Notes: generated by a model not told the origin, from the sequence alone. A stretch of 64,000 nucleotides of DNA from Burkholderiales bacterium (GCA_026005015.1 BPKG01000005.1:1-64000), one strand, 5' to 3'; numbered from the stretch's first letter, positions 7,833 through 17,272 are shown. Numbers and translations are program-made.

Positions 7833-8213
7833 ATGCCGCCCGGCAAACCGCCGGACAAGGCACGCCTCGACCGCATCGTGGCCGAGGCCCGGCGCGCCCA
7901 GGAGGAGCGGGAGAAAGGGTATCGGGCGCGGGCCCTCAAGCTCTTTCCCTGGATCTGCGCCCGGTGCGGGCGGGAATTCACCCGCGCGACGCTCCATCAG
8001 CTCACCGTGCACCACCGGGACGGCAACCACGACAACAATCCGCCCGACGGCAGCAACTGGGAGCTCCTGTGCCTCTACTGCCACGAGAACGAGCACGCGC
8101 GGGTCGTGGACGAGTCGGTGCGCGGCCGGCCCGCGCCCGGCACAGAGCCCGAATCCCGGGCAACCTACAAGCCGTTCGCCGACCTGGAGGCGCTGCTCAG
8201 ACGCAAGAAGTAA
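7833..8213 (+). CDS. HNH nuclease-family protein (YajD-like)
   Basis: The 126-residue protein has two Cys pairs (CARCG near 47 and CLYCH near 90) flanking the HNH core (VHHRDGNHDNN), which binds one structural zinc and one catalytic metal. A charged N-terminal helix precedes the domain. It resembles the small stand-alone YajD family, whose role is unclear. AGGAGG precedes the ATG. It lies 49 bases behind the aldehyde dehydrogenase and may be co-transcribed with it, although the two look functionally unrelated. Confidence 0.85.
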   Translation: MPPGKPPDKARLDRIVAEARRAQEEREKGYRARALKLFPWICARCGREFTRATLHQLTVHHRDGNHDNNPPDGSNWELLCLYCHENEHARVVDESVRGRPAPGTEPESRATYKPFADLEALLRRKK

Positions 8214-8274
8214 CCCCCTGCGGAACATCCCGCCGCACTCCCCGGCCTAAGGAAGCATCGGGCATTACCCTCCC

Positions 8275-8691
8275 ATGACGGTCGGTCAACGCGTCGTATT
8301 GCTTCTGCTGGCCTTTCCGTTTTCGGCCTCGCTCGCCGTGGGCGTGTACTGGGCGCTCGACCTGCCGGTGAGGTATGGGCTTCCCATCGCCGCCTTGATC
8401 TTCATCGCCGTCGAGCTTCTGCTCCAGCGTCTTGCCTCCCGAATTCGACCCCAGGTCGGCCCCGAGTCGCTTCCCGGCCAGGAGGTGGAAGTGCTCTCCG
8501 ACTTCCAGCAGGATGAGCACGGGTTCTACGCCGGGCACGTGCGGCTCAGGGGGGAACGATGGAAGGCACGCGCCGCAGGCCCCCAGGAACACGTGCCTCG
8601 CCCGGGCGCTAAAGCGCGCATCGAGCGGGTGGAAGGGGTCACGCTTTGGGTTTCGCCGAGCGCTCATCCGATAGATAAGCCCGGGCGATAA
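8275..8691 (+). CDS. NfeD-like membrane protein with OB-fold tail
   Basis: The 138-residue protein has two hydrophobic segments (about 8-28 and 36-52) followed by a soluble beta-rich domain starting LPGQEVEVLSDF and ending VEGVTLWV. This is the layout of short NfeD C-terminal proteins, where the OB fold usually works with a membrane protease or stomatin-type partner. No stomatin/SPFH gene is adjacent, so the partner is unknown. ATG at 8275 is preceded by weak ribosome-site sequence. Confidence 0.7.
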   Translation: MTVGQRVVLLLLAFPFSASLAVGVYWALDLPVRYGLPIAALIFIAVELLLQRLASRIRPQVGPESLPGQEVEVLSDFQQDEHGFYAGHVRLRGERWKARAAGPQEHVPRPGAKARIERVEGVTLWVSPSAHPIDKPGR

Positions 8692-8716
8692 AAAAAAGCC
8701 GGGCACAAGGCCCGGC
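8690..8716 (-). terminator. Rho-independent terminator of the mutase operon
   Basis: On the minus strand, GCCGGGC-CTTGT-GCCCGGC is followed by eight T residues. It lies 34 bases past the stop of the mutase epsilon gene and closes the minus-strand operon. Confidence 0.85.
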
Positions 8717-8749
8717 GCAAGGGAGGAAGCAATGGAAAACCCGATGGGT

Positions 8750-10246
8750 TCAGTCCCGCGCCCAAGCGTCGCTCATGAGCCGTGCCAGGGGCTCGGAGAT
8801 TTCATAGACGCTCGCCACCGCCAGCTCCGGGCCGAAGGGCACGCCATCCTTCTCCGCGCGCCGCTTGAGCCGCTCCTCGTGGATCTCCAGCACGTCCTTC
8901 GGGAAGGGCATGAGGCCAGGATCCAGGATGCGCAAGTACCCCTCGGCGTCCCGAGCCGGCATCACCCGGCTCTTGCACCAGCGGTTGGGGGACCAGGGGA
9001 TATCCATGACGCCGGCTTCGAAGGCGCGCACCGCCCCCACCGCCGCGTCCCCGTCCCCCATCTCCAGGGTCTTGTCGATGATGGGCCGCACTTCCCGCTT
9101 GATCAGCTCCACTTCGAACTGGAACTCGGGTAGGGGATCGAGACGGATCCGGCGCGCCAGGTAAATCCCCATGCGCGTCATGCGCAACCCTTCCGCGTTC
9201 GCCTGGGGCGTGGGGATGCCGAACGCCTCGTGGGTGGTCTTGGTGGTGACCGACACCGCCCCGGCCACGGCGGCCAGCGTTCCGCCGTAGACCACCAGGG
9301 CTGCCGACTGGGCCTCGTCGTGGGGCCAGGCGCCCATCCAGTGAAGAAGGGTGACTGGGGTAAATACATCCGTGTAGCCCGCCTTGCGCAGGTATTCCTG
9401 GACGAGCTCCTGGCAAGCCCGCACCGCCGCCGCGTCCTGGACGAGGTGCAGCGTCTGCCCCATCTCCAGGCCGTAATTCTTGACCCCCTGGGCGGCGGCC
9501 AGTAGCGCGTCCAGCACGCAGGTCATGATGGCGACGCAAGGCGGGATGTTGGTGCCGGTGAGGAAACCCGGCTGGCGCCGGTGCAGCTCGACGCCGTGCT
9601 CCTGGTACAGCGCCGCCAGCCGGTCTAGGTACTGGTAGTTGCGGATACCCTCCTCGATGGAGAGTTCCTTGATGTAGGAAGTGGTGTAGGCGATCCCAGA
9701 ACCCAGGTAGCCCGAATAGCCCGAGGCGAAACCGATCTCCCCCGTGAGCTTGGGCATGGCGGTGCCGGTCAGCATGATGGCGGGCTTGTCGATGGCCTCG
9801 ATCAGCTTCTTGCTCACCTCCACCCCGTAGTTCACGATGGGGTAGCCGTTCAGCATGGAGCGCCCCTCCCGCTCCGACTCCTCGATCCCCTTCTGCGCCA
9901 GCACCCACTGCTCGTTGCGGGTGTAGCTGTCGGTGGTGGTGGGCACGATGTCGGCTAGTCCTTCCTTGTCCAGGATTTGCATCAGTTCCAGTTGCAGCCG
10001 GAAAGTGCCGAAGCCACCCCGGGGTTGGGTAAGGCAGCGGCCCTCCTGCACCGCCCGCCGCATGACGTAGGCGAGCCGCTTGTGCTTCGGCAGCCGCTGG
10101 TGCAGCTCCACCGCCCGCTCGAGCACCACCTCCTTCCCCGTGGGCCAGCGGGCCAGGTTCTCCCGGCGCATGGCGTCGAAGGCGTCATCGGGGATCCGTT
10201 CCTGGGAGAGGGGTAGCCGAGTCTCAGGCGCCGACGGTGCGTTCAT
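8750..10246 (-). CDS. glmE: Glutamate mutase-like epsilon subunit (B12-dependent), altered active site
   Basis: The 498-residue protein is the catalytic TIM-barrel subunit of the methylaspartate (glutamate) mutase family. It aligns without gaps over its first 200 residues with the Clostridium cochlearium enzyme as I recall it, at a constant offset of ten. R66 and R100 of the arginine claw are kept as R76 (QPRGG) and R110 (SYTR), and Y177/Y181 as Y187/Y191. R149 is Leu159 and the amino-group ligand E171 is Leu181. Family membership is sure; use of glutamate is doubtful. It overlaps glmL by 23 bases and is the last gene of the operon with glmS, glmL, the enolase-superfamily gene and probably xsc. 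Confidence 0.9.
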   Translation of the reverse strand: MNAPSAPETRLPLSQERIPDDAFDAMRRENLARWPTGKEVVLERAVELHQRLPKHKRLAYVMRRAVQEGRCLTQPRGGFGTFRLQLELMQILDKEGLADIVPTTTDSYTRNEQWVLAQKGIEESEREGRSMLNGYPIVNYGVEVSKKLIEAIDKPAIMLTGTAMPKLTGEIGFASGYSGYLGSGIAYTTSYIKELSIEEGIRNYQYLDRLAALYQEHGVELHRRQPGFLTGTNIPPCVAIMTCVLDALLAAAQGVKNYGLEMGQTLHLVQDAAAVRACQELVQEYLRKAGYTDVFTPVTLLHWMGAWPHDEAQSAALVVYGGTLAAVAGAVSVTTKTTHEAFGIPTPQANAEGLRMTRMGIYLARRIRLDPLPEFQFEVELIKREVRPIIDKTLEMGDGDAAVGAVRAFEAGVMDIPWSPNRWCKSRVMPARDAEGYLRILDPGLMPFPKDVLEIHEERLKRRAEKDGVPFGPELAVASVYEISEPLARLMSDAWARD

Positions 10247-11647
10247 GACGGGACTCCTTGTGCACGGGAACGAGGCAGTTGCAGCCCAAGCGCAGCGCGG
10301 CTGCCGGCTCCACCTGGGCGAGCAAGCCGCAGGCGTACAGGGAATAATCGCGGTCGAGCATAAGCCGCGGAGCCCTCGGCCGCAGAGACCAGGGCTCAGC
10401 AGGATCGAACAGGGCCGTCTCCAGGATCGCTCCAGGATCGGCGCCGTGGACCAGCACGCCGCCGGTGCCGATCACCGTGGCCACTTCCCGCAGGTCCTTG
10501 CCGTGCTGCACCTGGACCGGCCCCTGGACCGTGTAGACGGTCTCCACCGTTCCGGCATGGCGCTGGACCGCCAGACGCACGGCGGCGCGGCCGAGGGCCA
10601 GATCGAGGGCCCGCTCTTCGTCGCTTTCTGGCAGCCGCTCCACCTCGCGCGAGAGCTCATCCACCATTTGCCTCACCCGGTCGGCGGGCAGTCCCGCATC
10701 CCGGGCCAAGGCCTCCAGACCGACGATCTCGGCCACGGCGCCGATGTTGTGGCGCATGCCCAGATCCCCTTCCACGGTGCGCTTGACGCGCGGCTCCGGC
10801 AGGCCGTGGGGTACGATCCCCGGCTGGGTCGGCTGCCCGTCCGCCACCGAGTGCACGTCCGTCGTCGCCCCGCCCGGGTCCACCACCAGCAGGGGCCCCA
10901 GCCCCGGCTCCCCCTCCCAGCCGTCGGCCAGCAGCCGCGCCGCCTTCCATGACCGCCTCGGGCGTGGGCATCAGCACCTGGTCGAACAGGGCCTGGGCCC
11001 GGTCGATGCCCTTCGCGTGCACGATGCGCTCGATGAACACCCGGCGGATGGCGGCGCGGGCGGGCTCGATGTTGAGCACGTTGAACTCCGGCATCACGTT
11101 CTCGGCGACGATCACCGTCTTGCCGCTCAAGGAGCCGTTGGGCCTCTTCGGCCGCCGCCCGGTTGCCCGCGTAGACGATGGGACACGCGAGGGCGGCGGT
11201 TGCCGCGAGCTGCTGCGGCGTTGTGCAGGATCACCTCGCTGTTTCCCCCGTCGGTGCCACCCGCGAGCAGCAGGATGTCGGGGGAGAGCGCCTCGATCTT
11301 TCTGCACGTCGCCGCGGGTCAGGCGATAGGCGAAGGCGCCCACTAGCTTCGCCCCCGCCCCCAGGGCCGCCCGCCGGGCCGCCTCCGCCGTGAGCTCCCG
11401 CACCAGCCCCACCGTGACCATGCGCAGGCCGCCCAGCCGCGCTGGAAGAGGCGAGCCGGTAGGTGAACCTGGGAAGCGGACCGATGTGGGCTTCCAGGTC
11501 CTCGAGCGCCGTCACCATGCCCACCGTGATGTCCGTGGCGACGGTGGACGGCCCCTGGCCGGCGCCGATGATGCGGGCATGGTCCACGTCCACCGCCCGC
11601 AGCTTGGTGTAGGTGCTGCCGAAATCGATGAGGAGCGCCGTCTTCAT
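10224..11647 (-). CDS. glmL: MutL/GlmL-like ASKHA protein of the mutase system (several frameshifts)
   Basis: Pieces in three frames add up to one protein of about 470 residues. The start [15 protein letters not shown] is the phosphate-1 loop of the actin-like ATPase fold. Then come [15 protein letters not shown], a piece around [26 protein letters not shown], one with [11 protein letters not shown], one with [19 protein letters not shown], and the tail from [12 protein letters not shown] to 10224. GlmL is thought to reactivate or assemble the B12 mutase. I count at least five one-base shifts, near 11445, 11315, 11217, 11140 and 10930. The conserved segments look otherwise intact, so base-calling errors are as likely as decay. 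Position between glmS and glmE is as in known mutase operons. Confidence 0.8.
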
Positions 11648-12119
11648 GCGATCAAGCGAGACTTTCCCCTCTGGCGCATCACGCCTCTGTGCTTCTGCCT
11701 GTCCCGCGCCTCGAAAGTCCCGCGCCAGGGCCTCGATCACCTCGTCGGTGCGCGTGCCGGGGGGGAACGCCCGGTCGAAGCCCATGGCGAGGAAGCGTTT
11801 CTCCACGTCTTCCCAGCGCTGCTTTCCCACCACCAGGTTCCCGCCCACGTAGAGCAGGATGTTCTCCAGGCCCGCTTCGATGCACTTGTCGCGAAAGCCC
11901 CGGCAGTCCAGCTCTCCCTGGCCGTAGAGGGAAGAGACCAGGATCCCATCAGCGTTCGTCTCCACCGCCGCCTTGATGAAGTCCTCGGCCGGGGTCAGCG
12001 CCCCCAAGGCCACCACCTTGTAGCCGGCCTTCTCCAGCGCCATGGACAAAATGCGGTTGCCCACGATATGGGTGTCCGACCCTATGACCCCGGTGACCAG
12101 CGTTTTCTCGTCCCATCAT
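11644..12119 (-). CDS. glmS: Glutamate mutase-like sigma (cobalamin-binding) subunit
   Basis: The small B12-binding subunit has the DxHxxG motif (SDTHIVG, encoded near 12062-12079), [11 protein letters not shown] and [10 protein letters not shown], which hold the cobalamin tail. From GTG 12064 downstream the frame is clean. The natural N-terminus needs one G removed from the GGG at 12112-12114, giving [13 protein letters not shown] from ATG 12117-12119. At the other end the frame runs straight into the GlmL start without a stop, although an ATGA overlap at 11644-11647 would be the expected junction. A second compensating indel is likely. Pairs with glmE to form the mutase. Confidence 0.85.
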
Positions 12120-12153
12120 CCCATCCTTTGGAAGCGCTTACATGCAAACACGC

Positions 12154-13248
12154 TCAAAGCGCGGCCGAGGCTTTCGCGGAAAATCCTTCCCGCGCCACCG
12201 TGTAGCGTGCCAGCGCGTCGCGGTCGAGGGAGGGCCGATCGCCCGGCTCCAGCACGATGGCCCCGCGCTCGAACCGGAGGGGCCGCTCCAGCAGGCGCGA
12301 CACGGGCTTCAAAAACCCGTTCATCTCGCCCGCGTTCCCGATCGTTTCCCGGGCGACGCAAGCCTCCATCCAGCAGCCGATCTCGCACGCCACGCCGTTG
12401 CCCAGGACCGGTTCCATGCCCAAAGCGCGGATGCGCTCGATGCCGGCCTTGAGGCGATCGAGGCTTCCCATTTTCATGAGCTTCAGCTTGATGAAGCTGG
12501 CGCATCGGAGCCGTGCGGCACGATCGATGTCTTCGAGCCCATAGATGGATTCGTCCAGCATCATGGGCACCGGCGAGATTTCGGCCACCGCCTTGGCCGC
12601 GGTCCAGTCCCCCGCCGCGCAGGGTTGCTCGAAGAGCTCGACGCCGGCCGGATCCAGCGTGCGCAAGAAGCGGCGCGCCTCGTCGACGTTGTAGCCCTGG
12701 TTGGCGTCGATGCGAAGCCGGGCCCGCCCGCGGTTGAACCGCTGGACGAGGGCCACCTTACGCGCGTCCCGCTCCGGATCGAAGCCCACCTTGATCTTGA
12801 GGGTGCCGTGACCCTCGCTGAGGAGCTTCTCGATCTCTGACTCCAGCTCGTGAGCTTGCGTGCCGTTCACGAGTCCCAGCAGAGGCACTGTCGTCGTTCG
12901 CTCCACCGACAAACACGGATGGCCCTCCAGCATATCCACAGCCGTGGCGAGGGCCGTGGTGGTGAAAGGCGCCGCGCCGACCGCCGCCTCGGCCACGCGC
13001 TTCGCGTCCATGGGGGAGCGGCCCACCATTCGGAGCGCCAGCTCCCGGGCGAGTGCCCAACTCCCGTCGATGGTCTCTTCGGTGTAGCCTGTGAGGAGCG
13101 TCGCCTCTCCCAGCCCCTCGCGGCCGTCCGAGTCCACCGCTTCCACCAGGATGGTGTCGAAGGCCCTGACCGGCCCGAACGCGAGCTTGTACGGGGTGGT
13201 CAGGGGCACCTTGAGCCGATAGAGCGTGACATGCTCGATGACGCTCAT
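12154..13248 (-). CDS. Enolase-superfamily enzyme, muconate-lactonizing (MR/MLE) subgroup
   Basis: The 364-residue protein has the N-terminal capping domain and a TIM barrel with KxK (K151-I-K153), Mg ligands D181 (DANQ), E207 (FEQP) and D232 (LDES), and the opposite-face Lys256 in KLKLMKMG. This set defines the MLE subgroup (cycloisomerases, o-succinylbenzoate synthases, dipeptide epimerases). It is not the methylaspartate ammonia-lyase that usually accompanies glutamate mutase. ATG 13246-13248 has an AGGAG site six bases upstream. It stands between xsc and glmS on the same strand, so it probably works on the substrate or product of the mutase. Exact reaction unknown. Confidence 0.85.
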   Translation of the reverse strand: MSVIEHVTLYRLKVPLTTPYKLAFGPVRAFDTILVEAVDSDGREGLGEATLLTGYTEETIDGSWALARELALRMVGRSPMDAKRVAEAAVGAAPFTTTALATAVDMLEGHPCLSVERTTTVPLLGLVNGTQAHELESEIEKLLSEGHGTLKIKVGFDPERDARKVALVQRFNRGRARLRIDANQGYNVDEARRFLRTLDPAGVELFEQPCAAGDWTAAKAVAEISPVPMMLDESIYGLEDIDRAARLRCASFIKLKLMKMGSLDRLKAGIERIRALGMEPVLGNGVACEIGCWMEACVARETIGNAGEMNGFLKPVSRLLERPLRFERGAIVLEPGDRPSLDRDALARYTVAREGFSAKASAAL

Positions 13249-13275
13249 GATTCTCCTAAGGTTTGCCGCGGCGCT

Positions 13276-13299
13276 GCCGGGCGCCTTGGGGCGCCCGGC
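13276..13299 (-). other. Intercistronic GC hairpin between xsc and the enolase-superfamily gene
   Basis: GCCGGGCGCC and GGCGCCCGGC pair perfectly across TTGG in the 121-base gap. There is no T-run behind it, so it more likely attenuates or stabilises the message than terminates it. Confidence 0.5.
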
Positions 13300-13369
13300 C
13301 CGCTGGGCTTTGGGCGGGTCGATCCCGCTTCTCGTCCTTGCGCGAGGGCGCGCGGGCGCCCTCGGGGCC

Positions 13370-15178
13370 TCACACGTAGTCCTTGTACTTTTCCAGCAGC
13401 CGTTTGGGCTTGGAGAGGGCGTCGCGGCGGAAGGGGTCGCCGAGCTCGCGCGAGACCAGGATTTCGAGGATGGTGGTTTTGCCCTCGGCCTGCGCCTGGC
13501 AGGCGCTGGAGAGCGCGGGGCCCACCTCCGAGAGCTGGTCGATCGTGACCCCCTCGGCCCCCATGGTGCGGGCGATGGCGGCAAAGCTCGGGTTTTCCAG
13601 ATCCGTGCCCACGAAGCGGCGGCTGTAGAAGTCCACCTGGTTTTTCTTCTCCGCCCCCCACTGGCGGTTGTTGAACACCACCGCGGTCACGGGGATTTTC
13701 TCGCGCACGCAGGTCAAAATCTCCCCCATGCTCATCGCCCAGGCCCCGTCGCCCACGTAGGCGACGGCCGGCCGCTCGGGGGCGGCCACCTTCGCCCCGA
13801 TCACGGTAGGAAAGGCGTAGCCGCAGTTGCCGAAGCTCATGGCGGCAAGCATCGAGCGCGGCCGCTCGAAGCGCAGGTAACTATTGGCCACCGAGCAGAT
13901 GTTGCCGATGTCGGTGGAGACCATGGCGTCTTGGGGCAGGGCGCGCTCGAGCTCCTTGAGGACCTGGCGCGGGTGCAGCAGATGGGGCTCGGCGCGGATC
14001 ACCTCCTCGGAATAGGGGTCGCGCTCGTGGGTCCACTGGGCAAGCTCCTGCTCCCAGGCTTCCTTCTCCGCCCGGATCGTCTTGAGCCGCGCCTCGCGGT
14101 TTTGCGCGCCGGCGAGCCGCTTGCCTTGAAGCCGCGCAAGGAGCGCCTCGGCCGCGGCCCGGGCATCGCCCGCAATGCCCACCGAAATCTTCTTCACCAG
14201 CCCGAGCATCCGGGGATCGGCGTCCACTTGGATCACTTTCGCGCTCTTCGGCCAGTAGTCAAGCCCGTGCTGGGGCAGCGTCCCAAAGGGGCCAAGGCGC
14301 GTGCCCAGCGCCAGCACCACATCGGCCTGCGCCAAAAGCTTCATGCCCGCCTTCGACCCCTGGTAGCCCAGGGGCCCGGCCCACAAGGGGTGGGACGCGG
14401 GGAAGGCGTCGTTGTGCAGATAGGAGGTCACCACCGGCGCCGAGAGGTGCTCGGCCAGCGCGACGCACGCCTCCACCCCCTCGGCCAGAATGACCCCGCC
14501 CCCGGCGATGATCACAGGAAACTGGGCGCTGGCCAAAAGCTCGGCCGCCTCGCCCAGGCTTCTCTCGCCCCCCGCCCCCCGCTCGATCACAATGGGCGCG
14601 GGAATCTCAAAGTCGTATTCGCCGTAGAAAAAGTCCCGGGGGATGTTGAGCTGGGCCGGACCCAGCTCCAGCATCGCCCGATCAAAAGCCCGGCCCGTGA
14701 GCTCCGCCATCCGGCGGGGGTTGTTCACGTGGGCCTGGAACTTGGTGATCTTGGAGAAAATGGGCAGCTGCTCCGTCTCCTGAAACCCCCCCAGCCCCAT
14801 GGTCATGCTGCCCGACTCGGGGGTGATCACCACCACCGGGGAATGCGCCCAGTAGGCCGCCGCTACCGCCGTCACAAAATTGGTAACTCCAGGGCCGTTT
14901 TGCGCCATGCACACCCCGTGGCGCCCGGAGATGCGGGCATAGCCGTCGGCCATGTGCCCCGCGCCCTGCTCGTGCACCACCGGAATGTAGCGAATGCCCG
15001 CCGCAGGAAAAAGATCCAGCGCATCCATCAGCGCCGAACCCACGATCCCAAAGACCTCCTTCACCCCGTGCGCCACCAAGGTCTCCACGAACGCTTCGCT
15101 CGGGGTCATGCGCACAGGACCCACGCCCACCAGCGCGCTGCCCCGGGGCTCTTCCATCAGTTTGGGATTGGTTGCCAT
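13370..15178 (-). CDS. xsc: Sulfoacetaldehyde acetyltransferase
   Basis: This 602-residue thiamine-diphosphate enzyme converts sulfoacetaldehyde and phosphate to acetyl phosphate and sulfite. The N-terminal domain has MTPSEAFVETLV and HEQGAGHMADGYAR with the ThDP-activating Glu. The middle has GPLGYQGSKAGMKLL, the C-terminal domain has the ThDP/Mg motif GDGAWAMS with NNRQWGAEKKNQ, and the end LGDPFRRDALSKP...YKDYV is diagnostic of Xsc rather than acetolactate synthase. ATG 15176-15178 follows GAGGACGAGG; the extra 18 residues before MTPSEA are unusual but plausible. Genes for dehydrogenase, uptake, regulation and sulfite export lie next door. A phosphate acetyltransferase gene is not in the window. 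Confidence 0.93.
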   Translation of the reverse strand: MATNPKLMEEPRGSALVGVGPVRMTPSEAFVETLVAHGVKEVFGIVGSALMDALDLFPAAGIRYIPVVHEQGAGHMADGYARISGRHGVCMAQNGPGVTNFVTAVAAAYWAHSPVVVITPESGSMTMGLGGFQETEQLPIFSKITKFQAHVNNPRRMAELTGRAFDRAMLELGPAQLNIPRDFFYGEYDFEIPAPIVIERGAGGERSLGEAAELLASAQFPVIIAGGGVILAEGVEACVALAEHLSAPVVTSYLHNDAFPASHPLWAGPLGYQGSKAGMKLLAQADVVLALGTRLGPFGTLPQHGLDYWPKSAKVIQVDADPRMLGLVKKISVGIAGDARAAAEALLARLQGKRLAGAQNREARLKTIRAEKEAWEQELAQWTHERDPYSEEVIRAEPHLLHPRQVLKELERALPQDAMVSTDIGNICSVANSYLRFERPRSMLAAMSFGNCGYAFPTVIGAKVAAPERPAVAYVGDGAWAMSMGEILTCVREKIPVTAVVFNNRQWGAEKKNQVDFYSRRFVGTDLENPSFAAIARTMGAEGVTIDQLSEVGPALSSACQAQAEGKTTILEILVSRELGDPFRRDALSKPKRLLEKYKDYV

Positions 15179-15523
15179 GATCCTCGTCCTCTCGGTGAAT
15201 GAACGGCGGCGGAAGCCGCGGTGATCGAATCGAAAACCGATTGTTTCACAATAGGGGGCGAGATGCAAGCGCTTACATTACCGTGCCTGCCCGCTTCCCC
15301 GGTCGCTGGGCGATCCAGCCTTGCCCATGAAAGCATAGAACCTGCCTCGAGATTGTTTCCCCAGCGGGGCGAAAGGCGCGTCTCGGCGTCCCGTGGGAAT
15401 CCCGCGCATTTCGCTGCGCTCAACCGCTCCTACGGTCAGTCACGAATGGGCGCGGGCTTTCGCGGACGGAGGCGGGATCGTTTTCTCATTCGTGGACATC
15501 CGTGTTCATCCGTGGCGAACGAT
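15179..15523. other. Intergenic region upstream of xsc
   Basis: About 345 bases without a gene. The 80 bases next to xsc are AT-richer and should hold its promoter; CGAAAA and TTTCAC around 15230-15247 form a weak dyad. From 15405 to 15520 the sequence contains repeat-like tracts, among them ATCCGTGTTCATCCGTGG at 15498-15515, a short motif I have seen in intergenic DNA of many proteobacteria. No RNA gene is evident. Confidence 0.4.
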
Positions 15524-17132
15524 CTATCCCGCGGCGGCGTCCTCCAGGATCATGTCGGCGGCCTTCTCCGCGATCATGACCACGGGCGCGTGGGTGTTGC
15601 CGGAGACGAGGGTGGGCATGATGGAGCAGTCCACCACCCGCAAGCCCGCGAGCCCCCGCACCCGCAACCGCTCGTCCACCACCGCCATGGTATCCGAGCC
15701 CATCTTGCAGGTGCCGGAGGGATGGAAAATCGTGGCGCCGTATTCCCGGGCGAATTCGAGCAGGTCATCGTCCGAGGTGGCGGCGGGCCCGGGCCGGTAT
15801 TCCTCGGCGATGTAGGGCTTGAGCGCCCCGGTCCCCGCCAGCCGGCGCGCGAATTTGATCGCCGCCACGGCGCAGCGCCGATCCACTTCCGCCGAGAGGT
15901 AGTTGGGCTGCATGGAAGGGGGCTCCATCGGGTCCGTGGAGCGGACGCGCACGTAGCCCCGCGACTCGGGCCGCAGCTGGCACACGGAGAAAGTGCAGCC
16001 CGGCCAGGGATGGGGCTCGCCCCCGGCCATGTCGGCGGAAAGGGTGGCGAAGTGGAACTGGATATCGGGGGTCCTGGACTCCGGCAGCACCCGGGTGAAG
16101 AGCCCGCCCTGGTTGATGCCGATGGCGAGCGGCCCCTTGCGGAACAGGAGCCACTTGAGCCCGATCTTGATCCGGCCCCACAGGGTGCGCAGCTCGTCGT
16201 TGGTGGTGATGGGTTTCGTGACCTTGTAGATCAAGCGCAACTGCAGATGGTCCTGCAGGTTCTCGCCCACGCCGGGCAGGTCCTTGACCACTGGGATGCC
16301 GAAGGACTGGAGGAGCGAGGCCGGCCCGACCCCGGAGAGCTGCAGGAGCTGGGGGCTCTGGAGTGCGCCGGCGGAGAGCAGGACCTCCCGCGCCGCCCGG
16401 GCCTCCCGGAGCTGGCCGCCCTGGCGGTACTGCACGCCCACCGCCCGCGCACCCTCGAACAGGATCCGGGTGACGTGGGCGTCGGTCTCGACGTACAGGT
16501 TGGCCCGCTTACGCGCCGGGCGCAGATAGCCCACGGCGGCGCTGCAGCGCCAGCCGTTGCGGGTGAAGAGCTGGTAGTAGCCCACCCCCTCCTGGATGGG
16601 CCCGTTGAAGTCGTCGTTGCGGGGAACTCCCCAGCTCGTTGGCGCCCCGGATGATGGCCTCCATCAGCTCGTGGCGCTCCCGGATGTCGGAGCACCATTG
16701 GGGGCCCTGGTCGCCGTGGTATTCGCTCGCCCCGCGGGTGTTGTGCTCGGAGCGGATGAAGTAGGGCAGCACGTCTTTCCAGGCCCAGCCCCGGTTCCCC
16801 AGCGCCGCCCAGCCGTCGTAGTCCTCAGGTTGCCCGCGCACGTAGATCAGCCCGTTAATGGAGCTGGATCCCCCCAGGCAGCGCCCGCGCGGCCAATAGA
16901 TGCGCCGGTTGTGCATGTGAGGATCGGGATCGGTGTAGAAGCCCCAGTTGTAGGCGGGGTTGAACATGGTCTTGCCGTACCCGATGGGGATGTGGATCCA
17001 GAGGTAATTGTCCTTCGGACCCGATTCCAGCAGCAGCACGCGGTAGCGCCCGTTCGCCGTCAGACGGTTGGCGAGCACGCAGCCGGCGGAGCCTGCGCCG
17101 ACGATGATGTAGTCGAAAGTGGGCTGGGTCAT
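15524..17132 (-). CDS. GMC-family flavin dehydrogenase, candidate isethionate dehydrogenase (one frameshift)
   Basis: A choline-dehydrogenase-like FAD enzyme of about 535 residues. The N-terminal FAD motif is DYIIVGAGSAGCVLANRL, the GMC signatures are RCLGGSSSINGLIYVRG and GALQSPQLLQLSGVGP, and the C-terminal active site shows GTCKMG and VSGNTHAPV. The frame shifts near 16630; removing one A from CTGGGGAGTT restores it, so the enzyme may be intact in the cell. A GMC dehydrogenase (IseJ) oxidises isethionate to sulfoacetaldehyde in known loci, and here it lies upstream of xsc on the same strand and divergent from the TRAP genes. Other alcohols cannot be excluded. Confidence 0.85.
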
Positions 17133-17272
17133 AGCGAGTTCGCGCCCGCGCCGGGCGGTGCCGGTGATGTTCACATCCCGCCGGGCTCAGGATGGCACGC
17201 TGGATTCCGCCAGGGGAGCGCCCGACCAGACCAGGTTGTTGGGTTCAATCGGAACAATTCATCCCGATTTTA

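Noticed and set aside
12154-13248. Methylaspartate ammonia-lyase, expected beside glutamate mutase
   Set aside because: The KxK, DANQ, FEQP and LDES motifs fit the MLE subgroup; signatures of the ammonia-lyase are not visible.
13370-15178. Acetolactate synthase or benzoylformate decarboxylase
   Set aside because: The HEQGAGHMADGYAR, GYQGSKAGMKLL and C-terminal LGDPFRRDALSKP segments are those of sulfoacetaldehyde acetyltransferase.
13226-15202. Long open frame on the + strand across xsc (about 650 codons)
   Set aside because: It is antisense to a gene with clear enzyme motifs; its product is His/Arg/Gly-rich without family features, as expected from high-GC shadow frames.
12132-15278. The 12-mer AAGCGCTTACAT at 12132-12143 and 15267-15278 as a shared operator
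   Set aside because: Only two copies, at very different distances from the gene starts (13 and 89 bases), and the second core AGCGCT is common in GC-rich DNA.
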